Positions 1-5,774 are shown, numbered from the stretch's first letter. The stretch: 6,046 nucleotides of DNA from Desulfobacterales bacterium (GCA_020052975.1 JAGVOC010000461.1:1-6046), one strand, 5' to 3'. Notes: generated by a model from the letters alone, not told the origin. Numbers and translations: made by a program.

Positions 1-58
1 GGTCGGCGGTATAGAGGAAGCCGTTGAAAAAGCAAAGCAAATGGCCGATGAAAAGTAG
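1..58 (+). CDS. atpD: ATP synthase F1 subunit beta, C-terminal end (partial)
   Basis: Only the last 18 codons and the TAG stop (56-58) are in the window; the reading frame starts at base 2. The residues VGGIEEAVEKAKQMADEK match the typical beta-subunit tail, in which GGI(D/E)EAVEKAK is followed by a short acidic/lysine end. The beta subunit carries the catalytic nucleotide sites of the membrane-attached F1 sector. The call depends partly on the next gene being atpC, as expected for the end of an atpHAGDC-type operon. The gap to the preferred atpC start is 17 nt, so the two genes are co-transcribed. Confidence 0.9.
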   Translation, partial: VGGIEEAVEKAKQMADEK

Positions 59-75
59 AAGTGAGGGCATATAAT

Positions 76-492
76 ATGGCCGGAAACATAAAATTAGAAA
101 TTGTTACACCTGAAAAAACAGTCGTTAGCGAAGAAGCGCAGATTGTTATGGCTCCCGGCTCTCTGGGTGAATTTGGAGTACTCATTGGCCATACACCTTT
201 TTTCACCACTCTTAAAGTGGGGATTATCCGGTACAGGGATATTAAGGGAGAAGAAAGGTTTGTCTTTGTCAACGGAGGATTTGCTGAAGTGCTTCCCGAC
301 AGAGTTACTGTGCTGGCGGAATCTGCTGAAAGAAGGCGTGATATAGACGTGGAAAGGGCAAAATCCGCTTTAAGACGAGCCCAGGAACGTTTGGAAAAAG
401 CAGCTGCCCGTGAAGATACTGATTTTATCAGATTAAGGGCCGCTTTGGAAAGGGCTATGCAACGCATAAAACTTGCTGAAACGCGACGGTAG
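76..492 (+). CDS. atpC: ATP synthase F1 subunit epsilon
   Basis: This 138-residue protein has the usual length for the epsilon subunit, the central-stalk component that links the F1 rotor to the c-ring and can inhibit ATP hydrolysis. The N-terminal beta-sandwich (about residues 4-86) contains the family signature PGSLGEFGVLIGHTPF (27-42) and the VNGGFAEV strand (65-72). The C-terminal part (about 88-135) is a charged two-helix hairpin rich in Arg, Glu and Ala. I chose ATG 76 because GAGGG at 63-67 lies 8 nt upstream and MAGNIKLEIVTPEK begins like family members. An in-frame GTG at 61 would add five residues but has no ribosome binding site. It is the last gene of the atp operon; an intrinsic terminator follows 53 nt after the stop. 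Confidence 0.95.
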   Translation: MAGNIKLEIVTPEKTVVSEEAQIVMAPGSLGEFGVLIGHTPFFTTLKVGIIRYRDIKGEERFVFVNGGFAEVLPDRVTVLAESAERRRDIDVERAKSALRRAQERLEKAAAREDTDFIRLRAALERAMQRIKLAETRR

Positions 493-538
493 TATTCTCC
501 AGTTTATTTTATTTGATATTGATCCGTTTTTAAAGGAT

Positions 539-544
539 TATAAT
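539..544 (+). promoter_or_regulatory. Perfect -10 box abutting the atp terminator
   Basis: TATAAT lies immediately before the left arm of the terminator at 545. Possible -35 elements are TTGATA (513-518, spacer 20) and TTGATC (519-524, spacer 14); neither spacing is good. If used, transcription would begin near 551, inside the left arm, so the RNA could not form the full hairpin and would read on into glmU. No better glmU promoter is visible between 579 and 614. Confidence 0.3.
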
Positions 545-578
545 AAGGGCAGCCATATAAAACAGGTTGCCCTTTTTT
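545..578 (+). terminator. Rho-independent terminator of the atp operon
   Basis: AAGGGCAGCC (545-554) pairs with GGTTGCCCTT (565-574) over 10 bp with one G-U pair and a 10-nt loop. The run of T at 573-578 partly belongs to the stem. It lies 53 nt after the atpC stop and before glmU, where the end of the ATP synthase operon is expected. Confidence 0.85.
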
Positions 579-614
579 ATTGATAAGCATATTTCACATA
601 TACAGGCAATTATT

Positions 615-1376
615 ATGCAAACAGAAGATAAACTTGTAGCCGTCATTCTTGCTGCTGGATTAGGAACACGAATGAAATCAGACAAAGCCAAGGTGTTGCA
701 CGAGATTAACAGCAAACCGATGGTGATGTATGTTATTGAAACTGCAAAGAAAGTTGCCGGAAAGGATATTATTCTCGTTGTAGGAAAACAGGCTGAAACG
801 GTAAAAGAATTAGTATCAGATGTTTATGAAGTTCTTTTTGCTTTACAAGAAGATCAGCTTGGAACCGGACATGCTGTTAAGTGTGCCCTTCCATTGATTC
901 CTGAGCATGCGGAACAGGTTTTAATCCTTTGTGGTGATGTCCCTCTGCTTTCTTCCGGTACGGTAACAAAACTCTATGATAATCATATCAGGGAAAAACG
1001 GGATGTGTCTATCCTGGCTGTTGCAATTGAAAACCCGCAAGGGTACGGAAGAATTATTATGGATGACAAACAATGTGTTTTAGGAATTGTGGAGGAAGCA
1101 GATGCTACTGCAGATCAAAAGAAGATAAAAATCATTAATTCAGGTATATATTGCGTTAAAAAAACCTTTTTGGAATATTCACTAAATAAAATTAAAGCTG
1201 ATAATGCGCAGGGTGAATTTTATCTTACAGATATAGTTAAAATAGGATATAAAGAAAATAAAAGAGTTGGTGCAATTATTGGTGAGGATCGCGAAGAGAT
1301 ACTGGGTGTTAATAGCATGCAGGATTTGATGGTTGTTGAAGGAATAATTCAAAAGAGATTGGGTATTATATCTTGA
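615..1376 (+). CDS. glmU: UDP-GlcNAc pyrophosphorylase, GlmU N-terminal domain only
   Basis: This 253-residue protein is a GlmU-type nucleotidyltransferase, which converts GlcNAc-1-phosphate and UTP to UDP-GlcNAc and pyrophosphate in the cytoplasm for peptidoglycan and LPS. Visible motifs are LAAGLGTRM (12-20) with Lys26, QLGTGHA (81-87), CGDVPL (106-111, likely metal-binding Asp108), GYGRI (143-147), Glu160, INSGIY (174-179) and NAQGEFYLTDI (197-207). The usual LPKVLH is KAKVLH here. It ends at ILGVNSMQDL...KRLGIIS, the point where bifunctional GlmU (about 450 residues) enters its acetyltransferase beta-helix. No hexapeptide repeats occur downstream in any frame. ATG 615 has a modest AGG at 604-606. 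Longer in-frame starts would begin inside the terminator hairpin and are unlikely. A paralogous sugar-phosphate uridylyltransferase specificity cannot be excluded. Confidence 0.85.
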   Translation: MQTEDKLVAVILAAGLGTRMKSDKAKVLHEINSKPMVMYVIETAKKVAGKDIILVVGKQAETVKELVSDVYEVLFALQEDQLGTGHAVKCALPLIPEHAEQVLILCGDVPLLSSGTVTKLYDNHIREKRDVSILAVAIENPQGYGRIIMDDKQCVLGIVEEADATADQKKIKIINSGIYCVKKTFLEYSLNKIKADNAQGEFYLTDIVKIGYKENKRVGAIIGEDREEILGVNSMQDLMVVEGIIQKRLGIIS

Positions 1377-1402
1377 CTTTGGCATAGATGGGATATTATA
1401 AA
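1373..1402 (+). promoter_or_regulatory. Likely sigma-70 promoter for zapB-zapA
   Basis: TTGACT (1373-1378) and TATAAA (1397-1402) are separated by 18 nt; TATTAT at 1394-1399 is an alternative -10 with a 15-nt spacer. The -35 box contains the glmU stop codon (TGA 1374-1376). The predicted start near 1409 gives a very short leader that still includes the zapB ribosome binding site. Confidence 0.5.
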
Positions 1403-1415
1403 AGATCATATAGAT

Positions 1416-1423
1416 GAGGTGAT
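1416..1423 (+). promoter_or_regulatory. Ribosome binding site selecting the zapB TTG start
   Basis: GAGGTGAT is an eight-base match to the extended complement of the 16S rRNA 3' end. Its position fits TTG 1428 as start. It overlaps the in-frame GTG at 1419 and is too far from ATG 1440, so it argues for TTG. Confidence 0.6.
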
Positions 1424-1427
1424 TGGG

Positions 1428-1673
1428 TTGGATAAGGAAATGATTCTGCGTCAATTCGAAGAAATAGAACAAAAACTTGAAAAAGTGGTCGCACTTTGCA
1501 AATCATACGAGGCAATAAATTCAGAACTTAAAAATAAAATTATGAAATTAGAGGAGGAGCTGCAGGGGAAGATCGAAGCGGAAAAGAGCTATTCCCATGA
1601 GAGAGATCTTATTCGGTCAAGGATAGATAATCTTCTTTCCAAGCTCAATGGCATTACAGAAGCTCATAATTAG
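1428..1673 (+). CDS. zapB: ZapB-like coiled-coil cell division protein
   Basis: This small 81-residue cytoplasmic protein is almost entirely helical and coiled-coil forming: heptad-like Leu/Ile/Val spacing runs from about residue 6 to 52 (RQFEEIEQKLEKVVALCK, then SELKNKIMKLEEELQGK), followed by the tail SHERDLIRSRIDNLLSKL (56-73). The tail resembles the short ZapB-annotated proteins of Desulfobacterota that sit just upstream of zapA. In the family, ZapB binds ZapA and helps bundle FtsZ at midcell. I chose TTG 1428 from the GAGGTGAT ribosome binding site. GTG 1419 would add three residues and ATG 1440 would remove four. The function rests on length, coiled coil and the zapA neighbour, because coiled coils diverge quickly. 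Confidence 0.72.
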   Translation: MDKEMILRQFEEIEQKLEKVVALCKSYEAINSELKNKIMKLEEELQGKIEAEKSYSHERDLIRSRIDNLLSKLNGITEAHN

Positions 1674-1712
1674 AGGCCATATTATTTGTTTTAGAAAGGT
1701 AGATATTATTTA

Positions 1713-2006
1713 TTGGAACATCTTGTAAAAGTAGAACTATTTGGAAAACATTATACATTTAAAGCCGAAACTGATGCATTACATGCAACAGAGGTTGCTG
1801 ACTTCCTCGTTCAGGAAGTCAGAAGGATTGAGTCCCAGCTGAATAATTCTCCAACAAGCCTGAACCAACTTGGAATTATGATTATGACTGCCTTGAATAT
1901 TGCCAATAATAACATTGAGATTAAAAAAAATCATTCTGATTTTCTGTGTGAAATTTCTGAGAAATCGGCGAATATGATAAGATTGTTGGATAATTGTTTA
2001 ATGTGA
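1713..2006 (+). CDS. zapA: Cell division protein ZapA
   Basis: This 97-residue protein matches ZapA, a small cytoplasmic FtsZ-binding protein that stabilises Z-ring protofilaments. The N-terminal strand pair (VKVELFGKHYTFKAE, 5-19) corresponds to the family's V-x-I-x-G-x-x-Y segment. A helical region follows (about 23-42), then the recognisable MTALNIANN (58-66), matching the family's LAALNIAD. The remainder (67-95) is a long helix used for dimer/tetramer contacts. The start appears to be TTG 1713, preceded by AAAGG (1695-1699) at a rather long 13-nt spacing; no ATG or GTG gives the conserved N-terminus. It lies 39 nt after the zapB-like gene, so they are likely co-transcribed, and their products are known partners. 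Confidence 0.88.
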   Translation: MEHLVKVELFGKHYTFKAETDALHATEVADFLVQEVRRIESQLNNSPTSLNQLGIMIMTALNIANNNIEIKKNHSDFLCEISEKSANMIRLLDNCLM

Positions 2007-2138
2007 ATGTTTGATGGGATTTCCATATTGACGAAAATGTTTAGAAATGGTGTGTTTTTCGCGTTACCTTTCGAAATTTCAGTATCTTGCAAATAATATT
2101 AAAGCCTTTCTGTAAGTTGTCTTGGATAGAGTTTGCCC
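2007..2138 (+). other. Intergenic stretch, no gene seen
   Basis: This is the first part of the zapA-rny gap. I see no supported ORF on either strand, no tRNA and no convincing terminator. The only structure is a weak TTTCG/CGAAA pairing (2057-2061 with 2072-2076). The minus-strand reading frames that cross into the 6S RNA have no recognisable content. Confidence 0.5.
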
Positions 2139-2168
2139 TTGGCCTGCATTTCCGGATTTGATGATAGT
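2139..2168 (+). promoter_or_regulatory. ssrS: Candidate promoter for 6S RNA
   Basis: TTGGCC (2139-2144) and GATAGT (2163-2168) are 18 nt apart, each matching four of six consensus bases. Initiation would fall near 2172-2175, which matches the 5' end inferred from the closing stem of the 6S RNA. The match is weak and the call relies on that position. Confidence 0.35.
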
Positions 2169-2171
2169 GTA

Positions 2172-2354
2172 AAACCCCTGCCGTGTTCGTGATTGATATT
2201 TGTTCTTTGATCCAACAAACATAACAATAGGAGCCTTCCTTGATTTCGGTGTGCATGTTCTGCTTGTACAGAAAAGCCTAAAGAAACCATAAGGCACCAA
2301 CTTTGAACGTTCGGTTCAGAGGCTTATCAACACGGCACTGTGGTGGGGGTTCAT
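2172..2354 (+). ncRNA. ssrS: 6S RNA
   Basis: 6S RNA mimics an open promoter, binds sigma-70 RNA polymerase holoenzyme and lowers housekeeping transcription in slow growth. At about 183 nt it has the usual length. The closing stem is AACCCC-TGCCGTGTT (2173-2187) with AACACGGCA (2329-2337) and GGGGTT (2346-2351), leaving an 8-nt 3' bulge. The bubble's 5' strand contains GATATTT (2195-2201), as in E. coli, and a small hairpin TTTGTT/AACAAA (2199-2204, 2214-2219). The apical arm pairs GCCTT (2233-2237) with AAGGC (2291-2295), TGATTTC (2241-2247) with GAAACCA (2283-2289, one mismatch), and TTCTG (2258-2262) with CAGAA (2269-2273). The 3' bubble hairpin is CTTTGAAC (2301-2308)/GTTCAGAG (2314-2321), equivalent to E. 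coli TTGAAC...GTTCAA. GGTG-GCATG-AAGCCT-CACC-TTGAAC keeps the E. coli order. Ends are accurate to a few bases. Confidence 0.92.
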
Positions 2355-2374
2355 TTCCCTTGGAATCAAAAAAG

Positions 2375-2399
2375 AGACATCTTAGAAAGATGTTTGTTC
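2375..2399 (+). terminator. Hairpin terminator downstream of 6S RNA
   Basis: ACATCTT (2377-2383) pairs perfectly with AAGATGT (2387-2393) around a 3-nt loop, and the stem extends by G-U and A-U to 2375/2395. A T-rich but interrupted tail follows. On the minus strand the same hairpin is followed by CTCTTTTTT, a better tail, so it could stop transcription both ways. It lies about 21 nt after the 6S 3' end. Confidence 0.5.
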
Positions 2400-2437
2400 C
2401 TTACCTTTTTGCTTCCCCTCTTTATAGTTATTTTCAT

Positions 2438-2522
2438 GCCATTAACCATGATTACTTTCTGTTCGATTTATTATCATCATTTAGAATCGGTTCGGAGCCC
2501 TTAATTATGGTTTGAAAATGGT
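2438..2522. repeat. Long imperfect inverted repeat of unknown role
   Basis: AACCATGATT (2444-2453) pairs with AATTATGGTT (2503-2512), ten pairs with one G-U. After a 4-nt bulge (2513-2516), GCCATT (2438-2443) pairs with AATGGT (2517-2522). Inside, TCGATT (2463-2468) pairs with AATCGG (2485-2490). The result is an 85-nt fold in a region with no gene. It could be a small RNA, a leader element of rny or a chance fold in AT-rich DNA. Confidence 0.4.
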
Positions 2523-2576
2523 TTTATAATTATATTGATTTAATCAAAAGTGATAAATAGTTGCAGGTACTTTATT

Positions 2577-2605
2577 TTGAATGATCAATCTGGAAAGCTT
2601 ACTAT
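2577..2605 (+). promoter_or_regulatory. Candidate promoter for rny-tyrS
   Basis: TTGAAT (2577-2582) and TACTAT (2600-2605) are separated by exactly 17 nt, each four of six to consensus. The start would be near 2612, giving a leader of about 27 nt that includes the GGAG at 2628-2631. No other pair in 2400-2638 has better spacing. Confidence 0.4.
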
Positions 2606-2638
2606 TTTGAGCTCATACTGCACAAGTGGAGATAACTG

Positions 2639-4201
2639 ATGAATGTATATATAATAATTGCCGGCATAATTATTTTTGGAATAGGATATGCTGTTGCTTA
2701 TTGGGTTAAAGGGAGAATAGCCTCTCAGAAAATTAAGGCTGCGGAAAATGAAGCTAACAGAATAATAGAAGAAGCAAAGATTAAATCGGATGCTATTATT
2801 AAGGAAGCCCAGATTGAAGCCAAGGATAAGCTTTTCAAGATGAAAAGCGAGTTCGATAATGAAAATAAAGAGACAAGGGCGGAGCTGAAGAAAAGAGAGA
2901 AAAGGTTAATCCAGAAAGAAGAAAGCATAGATAACAAGCTTGAACAGATTGAACGGAAAGACCGGGAGATTTCGCGAAAAGAGGTTATGCTCCAGAAAAG
3001 GGAAGAAAATATTGAGCGGAGTGAAGTTCAACATAATGAACTGATTGAGGAGCAGAAAAAACAGCTCGAAAGGGTTTCCGATCTGACTGCTGAACAGGCC
3101 AAAGAATTTCTTATCAGGGCAATGGAAAACGAAGCCAGGCATGATGCTGCTAAACTGATTAAGAAAATTGAAAGTGAAGCAAAGGAAGAGGCTGACAAAA
3201 AGGCAAAAAATATAATTTCAACTGCGATACAAAGATATGCGGGAGAATTTGTTGCTGAACGAACTGTTTCTGTTGTTCAACTTCCTAATGATGAAATGAA
3301 GGGGCGAATAATTGGTAGAGAGGGGCGTAACATACGCGCGCTTGAAGCAGCTACAGGAATTGACCTTATAATAGATGATACACCTGAAGCAGTTATTTTA
3401 TCTGGATTTAATCCTGTCAGGAGGGAAGTGGCTCGTATATCCCTGATGAGGCTTATCTCTGATGGCCGAATTCATCCCGCAAGGATAGAGGATATTGTAA
3501 AAAAGGTCGAGCTGGAGGTAGATCAGACAATTAAAGAGGCTGGTGAACAGGCTGCCTTTGATCTGGGTGTGCATGGAATTAATAATGAACTTATAAAATA
3601 TATAGGAAGATTAAAATTCCGCACAAGTTATGCACAAAATGTTTTGCAGCATTCCATCGAAGTAGGTTTTTTTAGCGGTATAATGGCTTCTGAATTGGGC
3701 CTTAGTTCAAAACTGGCAAGGCGTATGGGCTTGTTACATGACATAGGAAAAGCAATTGACCACGAAGTTGAAGGCCCTCACGCAGTCATTGGAGCGAATC
3801 TTGCGAAGAAATTTGGTGAAGCCCCCAAAGTCGTTCATGCAATTGCTGCCCATCATGAAGATATTCAGCCATCTTCAGTATATGCTTATCTGGTACAAGC
3901 CGCCGACGGACTTTCTGGAGCAAGGCCAGGTGCAAGAAAGGAACTCCTTGAGAATTATATCAAACGGCTGGAAGATCTGGAAAAAATAGCAAATTCGTTT
4001 AATGGAGTTTCAAATACCTATGCAATACAGGCCGGAAGAGAGCTGAGGGTCATTGTCGAAAGCGGAATCATATCTGATGAGGATTCAGTGATGCTCAGCA
4101 GGGATATTGCTAAAAAAATCGAAGAGTCACTTGTTTTTCCAGGGCAGATCAAAGTGATTGTGATACGTGAAACAAGAGCTGTTGAGTATGCTAATAAATG
4201 A
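2639..4201 (+). CDS. rny: Ribonuclease Y
   Basis: This 520-residue protein has the complete RNase Y layout and length. RNase Y is a membrane-anchored endoribonuclease that starts mRNA decay and processes RNAs. In order: one N-terminal membrane segment (about 3-23, [19 protein letters not shown] core); a long charged coiled coil (about 28-195); a KH RNA-binding domain with the [10 protein letters not shown] loop (222-231) and DLIIDDTP (242-249); and an HD metal-dependent hydrolase domain with QHSIE (His338), [10 protein letters not shown] (catalytic His367-Asp368), AAHHED (403-408) and [13 protein letters not shown] (421-433, Asp423). All expected HD metal ligands look intact. ATG 2639 is set by GGAG (2628-2631) 7 nt upstream. 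Its TGA (4199-4201) overlaps tyrS translation signals, so the two genes are coupled. The protein's closeness to 6S RNA suggests, but does not show, a processing link. Confidence 0.97.
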   Translation: MNVYIIIAGIIIFGIGYAVAYWVKGRIASQKIKAAENEANRIIEEAKIKSDAIIKEAQIEAKDKLFKMKSEFDNENKETRAELKKREKRLIQKEESIDNKLEQIERKDREISRKEVMLQKREENIERSEVQHNELIEEQKKQLERVSDLTAEQAKEFLIRAMENEARHDAAKLIKKIESEAKEEADKKAKNIISTAIQRYAGEFVAERTVSVVQLPNDEMKGRIIGREGRNIRALEAATGIDLIIDDTPEAVILSGFNPVRREVARISLMRLISDGRIHPARIEDIVKKVELEVDQTIKEAGEQAAFDLGVHGINNELIKYIGRLKFRTSYAQNVLQHSIEVGFFSGIMASELGLSSKLARRMGLLHDIGKAIDHEVEGPHAVIGANLAKKFGEAPKVVHAIAAHHEDIQPSSVYAYLVQAADGLSGARPGARKELLENYIKRLEDLEKIANSFNGVSNTYAIQAGRELRVIVESGIISDEDSVMLSRDIAKKIEESLVFPGQIKVIVIRETRAVEYANK

Positions 4202-4209
4202 GGTCGAGA

Positions 4210-5496
4210 ATGGTCAGCTTAATTGATATTTTTATAGAACGTGGCTTTATTGAGCAAACCACCCACGAGGAAGAACTGAGAGAATACATTCAGAATGAGA
4301 GTGTTACATGCTATATAGGTTTTGATCCGACAGCATCAAGCTTGCACGTTGGAAGCCTTGTTCCTATCATGGCCCTTGCCCACATGCAAAAGCATGGCCA
4401 CAGGCCTATTGCACTTGTTGGCGGCGGAACAGGACTTGTTGGCGATCCAAGCGGAAAAACTGAGATGAGAAAGCTTCTAACTTCTGAAAAGGTTGAAAAG
4501 AATGCTATTGGAATCAAAAATCAGCTATCCCGTTTTATTGATTTTGGTAACGAAAAAGCCCTTCTGGTTAACAACAATGACTGGCTTAGTGAACTGAAAT
4601 ATATTCCGTTTTTAAGGGATATCGGAAGACATTTTTCAGTGAACAGGATGATTAAGGCTGAAAGCTACAAATTACGGCTTGTTTCTGAAGAAGGTCTTAG
4701 TTTTATTGAATTTAACTATATGCTGTTGCAGGCATATGATTTTTTAGAATTATTCGACAAATACAGGTGCAGACTCCAAATGGGTGGAAGTGACCAGTGG
4801 GGTAATATTGTTGCTGGGATAGAACTTATAAGAAAGATTCGAAAGGAAAGTGCTTTTGGTATAACTTTTCCCTTAATCAAAACGAGTTCAGGCGCTAAAA
4901 TGGGAAAAACAGTTAAGGGGGCAATTTGGCTTGATCCTTCTAAAACATCTTCTTATGATTATTATCAGTACTGGATTAATACAGATGATAGGGATGTGGC
5001 TAGATTTTTAGCGCTTTTTTCATTTTTGCCGATGGATGAGATCAAAGAAATTAAACATTTACAGGGCACTGACTTAAACAGTGCCAAGACAGTCCTGTCT
5101 TTTGAAGCAACACGGCTTGCTCATGGTAATGAGGAGGCTGTTATGGCTTATCAGGCGGCTGCCAGTGTTTTTGGACAGCGGTATGTCAACAGGGCAATAT
5201 TGCCGTCAAGCTCTGTGCCAAGAGATAATTCTGGAATAGCGGATTCCGCGGTCCCTTTTTCATATATAGATGCGAAACGCCTGGAATCGGGTATACCCGC
5301 ATTTAAGCTGTTTCATGAAGTAAATCTGGCTCCATCTGGAGGCGCTGCAAGAAGATTGGTTGAACAGGGTGGGGCCTATATCAATGAAAGGCGAGTTGAT
5401 AAGTTTGATGAATTGATTACATCTAATGATATCAAAGATATGGAAATACTGTTAAGATCAGGGAAAAAACGTTTCCATAAAATCAAAATAAAATAA
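4210..5496 (+). CDS. tyrS: Tyrosyl-tRNA synthetase
   Basis: This 428-residue class I synthetase charges tRNA-Tyr in the cytoplasm. The Rossmann fold has CYIGFDPTASSLHVGS (34-49; tyrosine-binding Tyr35 and the HIGH-type motif HVGS 46-49), VGDPSGKT (77-84, Asp79), YMLLQAYDF (170-178; Tyr170, Gln174 and Asp177 match known tyrosine-pocket residues), GGSDQWGN (192-199) and the KMSKS-type loop KMGKT (230-234). A C-terminal S4 RNA-binding domain (about 362-425) contains PSGGAARRLVEQGGAYIN. It belongs to the common bacterial TyrS type with the S4 tail. I chose ATG 4210 because GAGG (4200-4203) lies 6 nt upstream and MVSLIDIFIERGFIEQ fits the family start. ATG 4198, overlapping the rny stop, lacks a good site and would add four residues. 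The ribosome binding site overlaps the rny stop codon. Confidence 0.97.
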   Translation: MVSLIDIFIERGFIEQTTHEEELREYIQNESVTCYIGFDPTASSLHVGSLVPIMALAHMQKHGHRPIALVGGGTGLVGDPSGKTEMRKLLTSEKVEKNAIGIKNQLSRFIDFGNEKALLVNNNDWLSELKYIPFLRDIGRHFSVNRMIKAESYKLRLVSEEGLSFIEFNYMLLQAYDFLELFDKYRCRLQMGGSDQWGNIVAGIELIRKIRKESAFGITFPLIKTSSGAKMGKTVKGAIWLDPSKTSSYDYYQYWINTDDRDVARFLALFSFLPMDEIKEIKHLQGTDLNSAKTVLSFEATRLAHGNEEAVMAYQAAASVFGQRYVNRAILPSSSVPRDNSGIADSAVPFSYIDAKRLESGIPAFKLFHEVNLAPSGGAARRLVEQGGAYINERRVDKFDELITSNDIKDMEILLRSGKKRFHKIKIK

Positions 5497-5505
5497 TAAT
5501 AACTC

Positions 5506-5534
5506 TTGACATAATTCATGCCAGAGTATAAATA
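5506..5534 (+). promoter_or_regulatory. rrn promoter P1
   Basis: TTGACA (5506-5511) is followed after 17 nt by TAAATA (5529-5534); TATAAA (5527-5532) is an overlapping alternative with a 15-nt spacer. CGCG follows the -10, a G+C-rich discriminator of the type associated with growth-rate and ppGpp control. It begins 10 nt after the tyrS stop. Confidence 0.65.
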
Positions 5535-5587
5535 CGCGTTTCTTTGTTTCTGCAACAGCTCTTTGAATAAAATCATGGCATAATTAT
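5511..5587. repeat. Inverted repeat spanning promoter P1
   Basis: ATAATT-C-ATGCCA (5511-5523) is complementary to TGGCATAATTAT (5576-5587), 12 pairs with one bulged C and a 52-nt interval. The left arm covers the last base of the P1 -35 box and much of the spacer. The right arm is followed by TTATTTATTTT, so a weak tyrS terminator is possible, but the loop is long. Confidence 0.45.
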
Positions 5588-5597
5588 TTATTTTGAA

Positions 5598-5629
5598 GCA
5601 CATATTTTATGTTGACAAATAATATGTGC
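5598..5629. repeat. Perfect inverted repeat framing the P2 -35 box
   Basis: GCACATATT (5598-5606) and AATATGTGC (5621-5629) are perfect 9-base complements separated by 14 nt. The TTGACA of P2 (5612-5617) lies in the centre. The position suggests an operator or a DNA cruciform rather than an RNA element, because it lies upstream of the P2 start. Confidence 0.6.
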
Positions 5630-5640
5630 ACGGATAGAAG
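5612..5640 (+). promoter_or_regulatory. rrn promoter P2
   Basis: TTGACA (5612-5617), 17-nt spacer, TAGAAG (5635-5640). The -35 is perfect and the -10 is the weakest of the four. AT-rich sequence lies upstream. Confidence 0.5.
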
Positions 5641-5710
5641 AAACACTCATTTTTTAATGCGCGGCATACTTCATAATAATACCTGACATCAAAAAGTATA
5701 AATAATTTGC

Positions 5711-5739
5711 TTGACAAAGAAAATATAGGATAGTATAAA
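5711..5739 (+). promoter_or_regulatory. rrn promoter P3
   Basis: TTGACA (5711-5716), exactly 17 nt, TATAAA (5734-5739). This is the closest match to consensus in the window. An A/T-rich tract at about 5690-5709 could act as an UP element. Confidence 0.8.
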
Positions 5740-5769
5740 ACACATCTTTCGAGAAATCGGGTGTGTTTT
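5737..5769. repeat. Inverted repeat over the P3 -10 box and start site
   Basis: AAAACACATC (5737-5746) is complementary to GGTGTGTTTT (5760-5769), ten pairs with one G-T, around 13 nt. The left arm includes the last bases of the P3 -10 box and runs to the expected start near 5746, so the P3 RNA would carry mostly the right arm. An operator is more likely than an RNA hairpin for P3 transcripts, though transcripts from P1 and P2 would contain the entire stem. Confidence 0.5.
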
Positions 5770-5774
5770 GCAGA

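Noticed and set aside
567..614. TTG start giving a 16-residue longer GlmU
   Set aside because: The TTG lies in the right arm of the atp terminator and the extra residues do not match the family, whose proteins start just before LAAGxGTRM.
1377..1427. Remnant of the GlmU acetyltransferase domain after a frameshift
   Set aside because: All three frames contain early stops and no hexapeptide pattern, and a clean promoter and zapB start follow directly.
2041..2300. Three overlapping minus-strand frames of 63-73 codons opposite the 6S RNA
   Set aside because: They overlap one another in different frames, lie antisense to a structural RNA and have no recognisable protein content.
2303..2515. 70-codon + strand reading frame beginning inside the 6S RNA
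   Set aside because: It overlaps the structured 3' half of the 6S RNA and its terminator, has no plausible ribosome binding site, and its residues show no family features.
2535..2547. TTGAT-TTA-ATCAA as an FNR/CRP-type operator upstream of rny
   Set aside because: The half-sites are separated by 3 bases rather than the 4 of the FNR consensus, and such palindromes are frequent in AT-rich DNA.
2725..3142. Minus-strand frames with hydrophobic content opposite rny
   Set aside because: They are the antisense shadow of the charged coiled coil of RNase Y, whose Lys/Glu codons read as Phe/Leu/Ser on the other strand.
5376..5603. 75-codon minus-strand frame over the tyrS 3' end and rrn promoter P1
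   Set aside because: It is antisense to conserved S4-domain coding sequence, has no ribosome binding site and shows no recognisable motif.
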